From Bacteroidales bacterium (GTDB taxonomy: Bacteria; Bacteroidota; Bacteroidia; Bacteroidales; Muribaculaceae): a DNA stretch of 24,931 nucleotides. A program made the position numbers and the translations under genes. The stretch lies in assembly GCA_004557195.1 (NCBI GenBank), contig SFER01000009.1, forward strand, positions 1-24,931, read 5' to 3'. The notes beneath the pieces were generated by a model that worked only from the letters and a program-made list of their open reading frames with translations, searched no databases and was not told the DNA's origin. Of this stretch, positions 21,712 through 24,931 are shown piece by piece. Position 1 is the stretch's first letter. Each line of letters begins with the position of its first letter.

Positions 21712-24099
21712 TCAGATTCCGAATTGTGCCTTGATTGCTTCTACACGCTTGTTGGCTTCGGCATCGGCACGGTCGTAGTCGTTGAGGTCGGCCATCTTGC
21801 CTTTCACTTCGATATAGAACTTAATCTTAGGCTCTGTGCCCGAAGGACGTATAGACATCTTTGTGCCATCGGCGCAGAAGAATTGGAGCACGTTGCTTGT
21901 TGCAGGCATTTCCAATTTTGTCTTGTTCCCCTTGTCGTCGGTTGCCTCGAGTGTCTGGAAGTCTTTCATGAGCACAACTTTCTCGCCGGCGATATCCTTT
22001 GGCGGATTCTCGCGGAAGTTCTTCATCATTGCCACAATCTCCTCGGCACCCGATTTGCCTTTGCGCACTACCGAAATACCAAGTTCTTTTGAGAAGCCAT
22101 ATTTCACATAGATGTCTTTGAGCATCTCATACATGTTCAAGCCTTTATCCTTAGCCCATGCTGCGATTTCAGCCATGAGAGAGATAGCCGACACTGAGTC
22201 TTTGTCGCGAACAAAGTCTTCGGCGAGGAAGCCGAAACTTTCTTCACCACCACCCAAGTAGCGAGCCTTCCCTTCGTTTTCACGAATCACTGCGGCAATC
22301 CACTTGAAGCCTGTGAAGCAGTCGTACATCTTAATGTTCTGAGCATCGGCGATGGTCTTAATCAATTCGCTTGTTACGATTGTCTTAACGATATATTCCT
22401 TGCCGGTGAGCAATCCGAGCTCTTTGTTGCGAGCCATGAGATAGTTGAGGAAAATCAACTGAATCTGGTTGCCGTTGATGAGGACAAATTCGCCCTTGTC
22501 GTCTTTGAGGACAACACCGATACGGTCGGCATCGGGGTCGGAAGCCATCACAATGTCGGCGCCGGTCTCTTTAGCCTTGGCGATACCCATTGCCATTGCC
22601 GAGGGAACTTCGGGGTTGGGCGATTCCACTGTGGGGAAGTTGCCATCCTGAACATCCTGCTCGGGAACGTGGATAATATTGGTGAAGCCAAAGTTTTTGA
22701 GCGATGCGGGAATCAAATCGCGACCTGTTCCGTGGATTGGTGTATATACAATCTTCAAGTCGTGATATTTCTTTATTGCATCGGGGCTGAGAGAGAGAGT
22801 CTTGATTTTTGCAAGATACTTGTCGTCGATTTCCTTACCGATGATAACGATTTTCGACTTGTCGGCCTCGAATTTGATATCTTTTACGCTCTGAATCTCG
22901 TTTACATTCTTGATGATGTTGACATCGTGGGGGGCAATCACCTGTGCGCCATCTTCCCAGTATGCCTTATAGCCATTGTACTCTTTCGGGTTGTGAGAAG
23001 CAGTGATAATCACACCACTCTGGCAACCGAGTTCGCGAATAGCAAACGACATTTCGGGAGTAGGACGGCAACCCTCAAAGAGATACACCTTAATGCCATT
23101 GGCAGAGAACACGGCAGCAACAGTTTCGGCAAAGAAACGGCTGTTGTTGCGCACGTCGTGACCTACAACCACGCTAATCTCGTCGCGGTCGGCAAAAGCC
23201 TCTTTAAGATAGTTGCTGAAACCTTGTGTCGCAGCGCCTACAGTGTATTTGTTCATACGGTTGCTACCCACACCCATGATACCGCGGAGACCGCCTGTAC
23301 CAAATTCAAGGTCTTTGTAAAACGACTCGATAAGTTCGGTCTTATCTTCGTTTTCAAGCATCTTAGCCACTTCGGCTTTAGTTGCATCATCATAGCCATC
23401 GCCAAGCAAGGCTGCGGCATCTACCACTGTACCGATAATCTGCGGTAGAAACAAGCCTGCTCCTACTGCGGTGAGCAACAAAATCCAAGTTCCTCCTGTC
23501 CATGGTTTAAAACGCAGGAGTGGCATAAGTAAAAATAGCAGTATATAAGGATGAAATGTCGCTGCAAGAGAAATAATCAGCACATACGAAATCCATTTTT
23601 TCTTTAACATGCAATGGATCGCGATAAGGCCAATTGCAATCGAGGCGCATTGCTTAATGGCTGCCATAGAAAACAAATAACCATACGCGCAAACGAAAAG
23701 GAAGATTGATAGCGTGAAACTGCTGGAGTATTTCTTCAAGAAAGGAACCGCTGCGGCTACAAAAAGTATTGAATAAGTTAGCACAAAGGTCTGTGCGCTA
23801 AATCCTGCCGCTTTCATCATGGAGTTGAGCAGGGTAAATCCCGGATTATCGCCAAGCTTCCAACTGAAGTCAGTTAGAATATCTGGGAAAGCCGCCATCG
23901 CCTTATAGCCGCTCATGTAAGTATAAGTGTCATTGTAGCCGGTGCGAAGGCCTGCAAAGAAGCTCAGATAGGCAATCAGCAGGACAACAATACCGTAGTT
24001 CGGCACTTTGCTCAGTCGACCATTCCATGCAAATGTGTACTTTTCGCTTAAAAATGCAAGTCCGCAGGAAACGGCCAGCACGATCCATAGTTCGCCCAC
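21712..24099 (-). CDS. Fused frame: EpsG-like N-terminus joined to phosphohexomutase (likely chimera)
   Basis: One open frame of 795 residues holds two unrelated proteins. Residues about 240-795 are a phosphoglucomutase/phosphomannomutase of Bacteroidales type: EDKTELIESFYKDLEFGTGG, active serine 368 in TASHNPKEYNG, metal site DPDADRIG (521-528), GGGEESFGF (616-624) and the phosphate-binding RPSGTEPK (751-758). It would be nearly complete, lacking about 20 N-terminal residues and its own start. Residues 1-235 are the first two thirds of an EpsG-family polysaccharide membrane protein (LSEKYTFAWNGRL, LRTGYNDTYTY, GDNPGFTLLNSMMKAAGF, AAIKQCASIAI), with several membrane helices; its last third is missing. 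The join lies near GDGYD (233-237). EpsG starts at GTG 24099 with a strong SD, 15 nt after the glycosyltransferase. I think this is an assembly chimera, not a working fusion. Confidence 0.85.
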   Translation of the reverse strand: MGELWIVLAVSCGLAFLSEKYTFAWNGRLSKVPNYGIVVLLIAYLSFFAGLRTGYNDTYTYMSGYKAMAAFPDILTDFSWKLGDNPGFTLLNSMMKAAGFSAQTFVLTYSILFVAAAVPFLKKYSSSFTLSIFLFVCAYGYLFSMAAIKQCASIAIGLIAIHCMLKKKWISYVLIISLAATFHPYILLFLLMPLLRFKPWTGGTWILLLTAVGAGLFLPQIIGTVVDAAALLGDGYDDATKAEVAKMLENEDKTELIESFYKDLEFGTGGLRGIMGVGSNRMNKYTVGAATQGFSNYLKEAFADRDEISVVVGHDVRNNSRFFAETVAAVFSANGIKVYLFEGCRPTPEMSFAIRELGCQSGVIITASHNPKEYNGYKAYWEDGAQVIAPHDVNIIKNVNEIQSVKDIKFEADKSKIVIIGKEIDDKYLAKIKTLSLSPDAIKKYHDLKIVYTPIHGTGRDLIPASLKNFGFTNIIHVPEQDVQDGNFPTVESPNPEVPSAMAMGIAKAKETGADIVMASDPDADRIGVVLKDDKGEFVLINGNQIQLIFLNYLMARNKELGLLTGKEYIVKTIVTSELIKTIADAQNIKMYDCFTGFKWIAAVIRENEGKARYLGGGEESFGFLAEDFVRDKDSVSAISLMAEIAAWAKDKGLNMYEMLKDIYVKYGFSKELGISVVRKGKSGAEEIVAMMKNFRENPPKDIAGEKVVLMKDFQTLEATDDKGNKTKLEMPATSNVLQFFCADGTKMSIRPSGTEPKIKFYIEVKGKMADLNDYDRADAEANKRVEAIKAQFGI
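23389..23403 (-). other. Junction between phosphohexomutase and EpsG sequence
   Basis: Codons 233-237 (GDGYD) of the fused frame fit both families: EpsG proteins often have LGDxYD here, and Bacteroidales phosphohexomutases have DxYDxxT. Left of it the DNA and protein are Bacteroidales-like; right of it they are Firmicutes-like. The exact breakpoint cannot be placed more finely without reads. Confidence 0.6.
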
Positions 24100-24105
24100 T
24101 GATAT

Positions 24106-24110
24106 CCTCC
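24106..24110 (-). promoter_or_regulatory. Strong Shine-Dalgarno before the EpsG start
   Basis: GGAGG (within GGGAGG on the minus strand) lies 6 nt before GTG 24099. It fixes the EpsG start and is typical of Firmicutes; most of the other genes in the window lack such a site. Confidence 0.75.
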
Positions 24111-24114
24111 CATA

Positions 24115-24931
24115 TTAAAGCTCATAAACGGCTTGCAGTTCTTGCCGCACGTTGGTATCCGCATAAAGTTGTGCCTTTTCATATCCGGCTTGTCCCATGC
24201 GACCGGCCAGCTCGCCATCGTTCAGTAGCACTGTAATTCTCTCCGCAAACGCGTCGCTGTCCGCAGGCGGCACCATATAGCCGGTCTTCTCCGGCACGAT
24301 CAACTCGCGGTGGCCCCGGTTGTAGGAGGCCACCACAGGCTTGCCCAGCAGCATTCCTTCCACGATGTTCATCGGCAGTCCCTCGCGGTAGCTGCAAGAA
24401 ACGATCACATCCGCGATATTGGCATATCTCTCCAGATCGGTGCGGTAGCCCAGAAATTCTACATATTCCTGTAAGCCGAGCGCCGTCACCTCTGCCTGTA
24501 ACTCCGGAAGTGTCGGGCCGTTTCCGGCCAGCAGCAGTCTTACATTCGGCTGTTTCTTTCTCAGTGCGTCCATCGCACGGATTGCCGTAATCTGATTCTT
24601 GTTGGGCAGCAGCTCGCCCGTACAAAGCAAGATTTTTTCGTCTTCTGCATAGCCAAGCTCGCGCCGCAGCGCCGCGCATTCGGCTTCGGACAACTTACGA
24701 TACTTTGCAGAGTTTGCGCCGACACCGTGAATGCGCTCCACCTGCGTGGGAAACTTTGCCGAGGCAAGGTCATAATCCTCCTGCGTGATGGTGATGAGCT
24801 TGTCCGTATGGCGGCACATAAACTTCTCCACCGGATACCAGATGAGCCAGTTTTTCTTCGGCGCACCCTTATAAAAGTGGAAGCCATGAGCGGTATAGAA
24901 TACCTTGGTGCCGCGCTTGCGGGATTTTCGT
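24115..24931 (-). CDS. GT4-family glycosyltransferase (EPS cluster), 5' end outside window
   Basis: The frame is open to the window edge, giving about 271 residues; the GTG at 24831 is internal. The visible start (TAHGFHFYKGAPKKNWLIWY, then PVEKFMCRHTDKLITITQED) belongs to the GT4 glycosyltransferases of exopolysaccharide clusters (EpsD/CapM type). LLCTGELLPNKNQ opens the second Rossmann domain, and EGLPMNIVE contains the E-x7-E motif that binds the donor sugar nucleotide. It transfers a sugar to a lipid-linked or growing saccharide at the inner face of the membrane. The DNA is much richer in G and C than the rest (39 of 60 at 24241-24300). With EpsG 15 nt downstream, it looks like part of a Clostridia EPS operon and not of the Bacteroidales genome. 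Confidence 0.85.
   Translation of the reverse strand, partial: RKSRKRGTKVFYTAHGFHFYKGAPKKNWLIWYPVEKFMCRHTDKLITITQEDYDLASAKFPTQVERIHGVGANSAKYRKLSEAECAALRRELGYAEDEKILLCTGELLPNKNQITAIRAMDALRKKQPNVRLLLAGNGPTLPELQAEVTALGLQEYVEFLGYRTDLERYANIADVIVSCSYREGLPMNIVEGMLLGKPVVASYNRGHRELIVPEKTGYMVPPADSDAFAERITVLLNDGELAGRMGQAGYEKAQLYADTNVRQELQAVYEL

Noticed and set aside
22669..23448. Plus-strand open frame (259 residues) opposite the phosphohexomutase
   Set aside because: Shadow of a well-supported minus-strand gene; no recognisable domain.
21712..24099. A new class of membrane-bound phosphohexomutase
   Set aside because: The membrane part is a recognisable EpsG fragment cut short, in a stretch with foreign composition and ribosome sites; a misassembly explains it better than a new enzyme.

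Overview
The window looks like a chromosomal segment of a gut-type Bacteroidales bacterium, probably Muribaculaceae-like. The evidence is Bacteroidetes-type promoters (TTTG, 19-20 nt spacer, TAnnTTTG) before several genes, few Shine-Dalgarno sequences, a complete Bat operon (moxR, DUF58, batA-batE), the long TrpB2-type tryptophan synthase beta chain, a small helix-turn-helix protein typical of the phylum, and gmd/fcl sequences of Bacteroides type. The family assignment is an inference from protein resemblance; no search was run.

Layout. At 1-292 is the 3' end of a CvfB-like S1 RNA-binding protein. A shared hairpin terminator separates it from groEL and groES, both on the minus strand. groEL carries a one-base deletion near its 3' end that cuts off its conserved C-terminus. 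Upstream of groES lie a sigma54-like element and a perfect 10-bp inverted repeat. Next comes a small AT-rich pair on the plus strand (lipoprotein, then outer-membrane beta-barrel), followed by trpB2 on the minus strand. Back to back with trpB2, from facing promoters, starts an HU gene followed by an unusual protein joining an HU domain, a Pro/Glu linker, one membrane helix and a LysM domain.

6930-16059 is one long, tightly packed plus-strand operon: moxR, DUF58, a membrane protein of the BatD/DUF4381 type, batA, batB, batC, batD, batE and a PAP2 phosphatase. It probably encodes a MoxR ATPase plus von Willebrand A/TPR envelope complex. Then follow a small HTH protein and a tandem universal stress protein with a DUF2007-like head, closed by a strong terminator. 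17683-21638 is a nucleotide-sugar cluster with its own promoter: a PglE-like aminotransferase, a HAD hydrolase, GDP-mannose 4,6-dehydratase and GDP-L-fucose synthase.

The right end (about 23400-24931) does not fit the rest. The minus-strand phosphohexomutase gene loses its own start and is joined in frame, within a short stretch (GDGYD) that both proteins could supply, to the first ~235 residues of an EpsG-type polysaccharide membrane protein. That protein is preceded by a strong Shine-Dalgarno and by a GC-rich GT4 glycosyltransferase, both of Firmicutes (Clostridia) character. The likeliest explanation is an assembly chimera; real recombination cannot be excluded from sequence alone. Together with the groEL frameshift, this says the contig should be checked against reads before unusual features are believed. 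I found no tRNA, rRNA, CRISPR array or insertion sequence, and no gene-free stretch longer than 300 bases.
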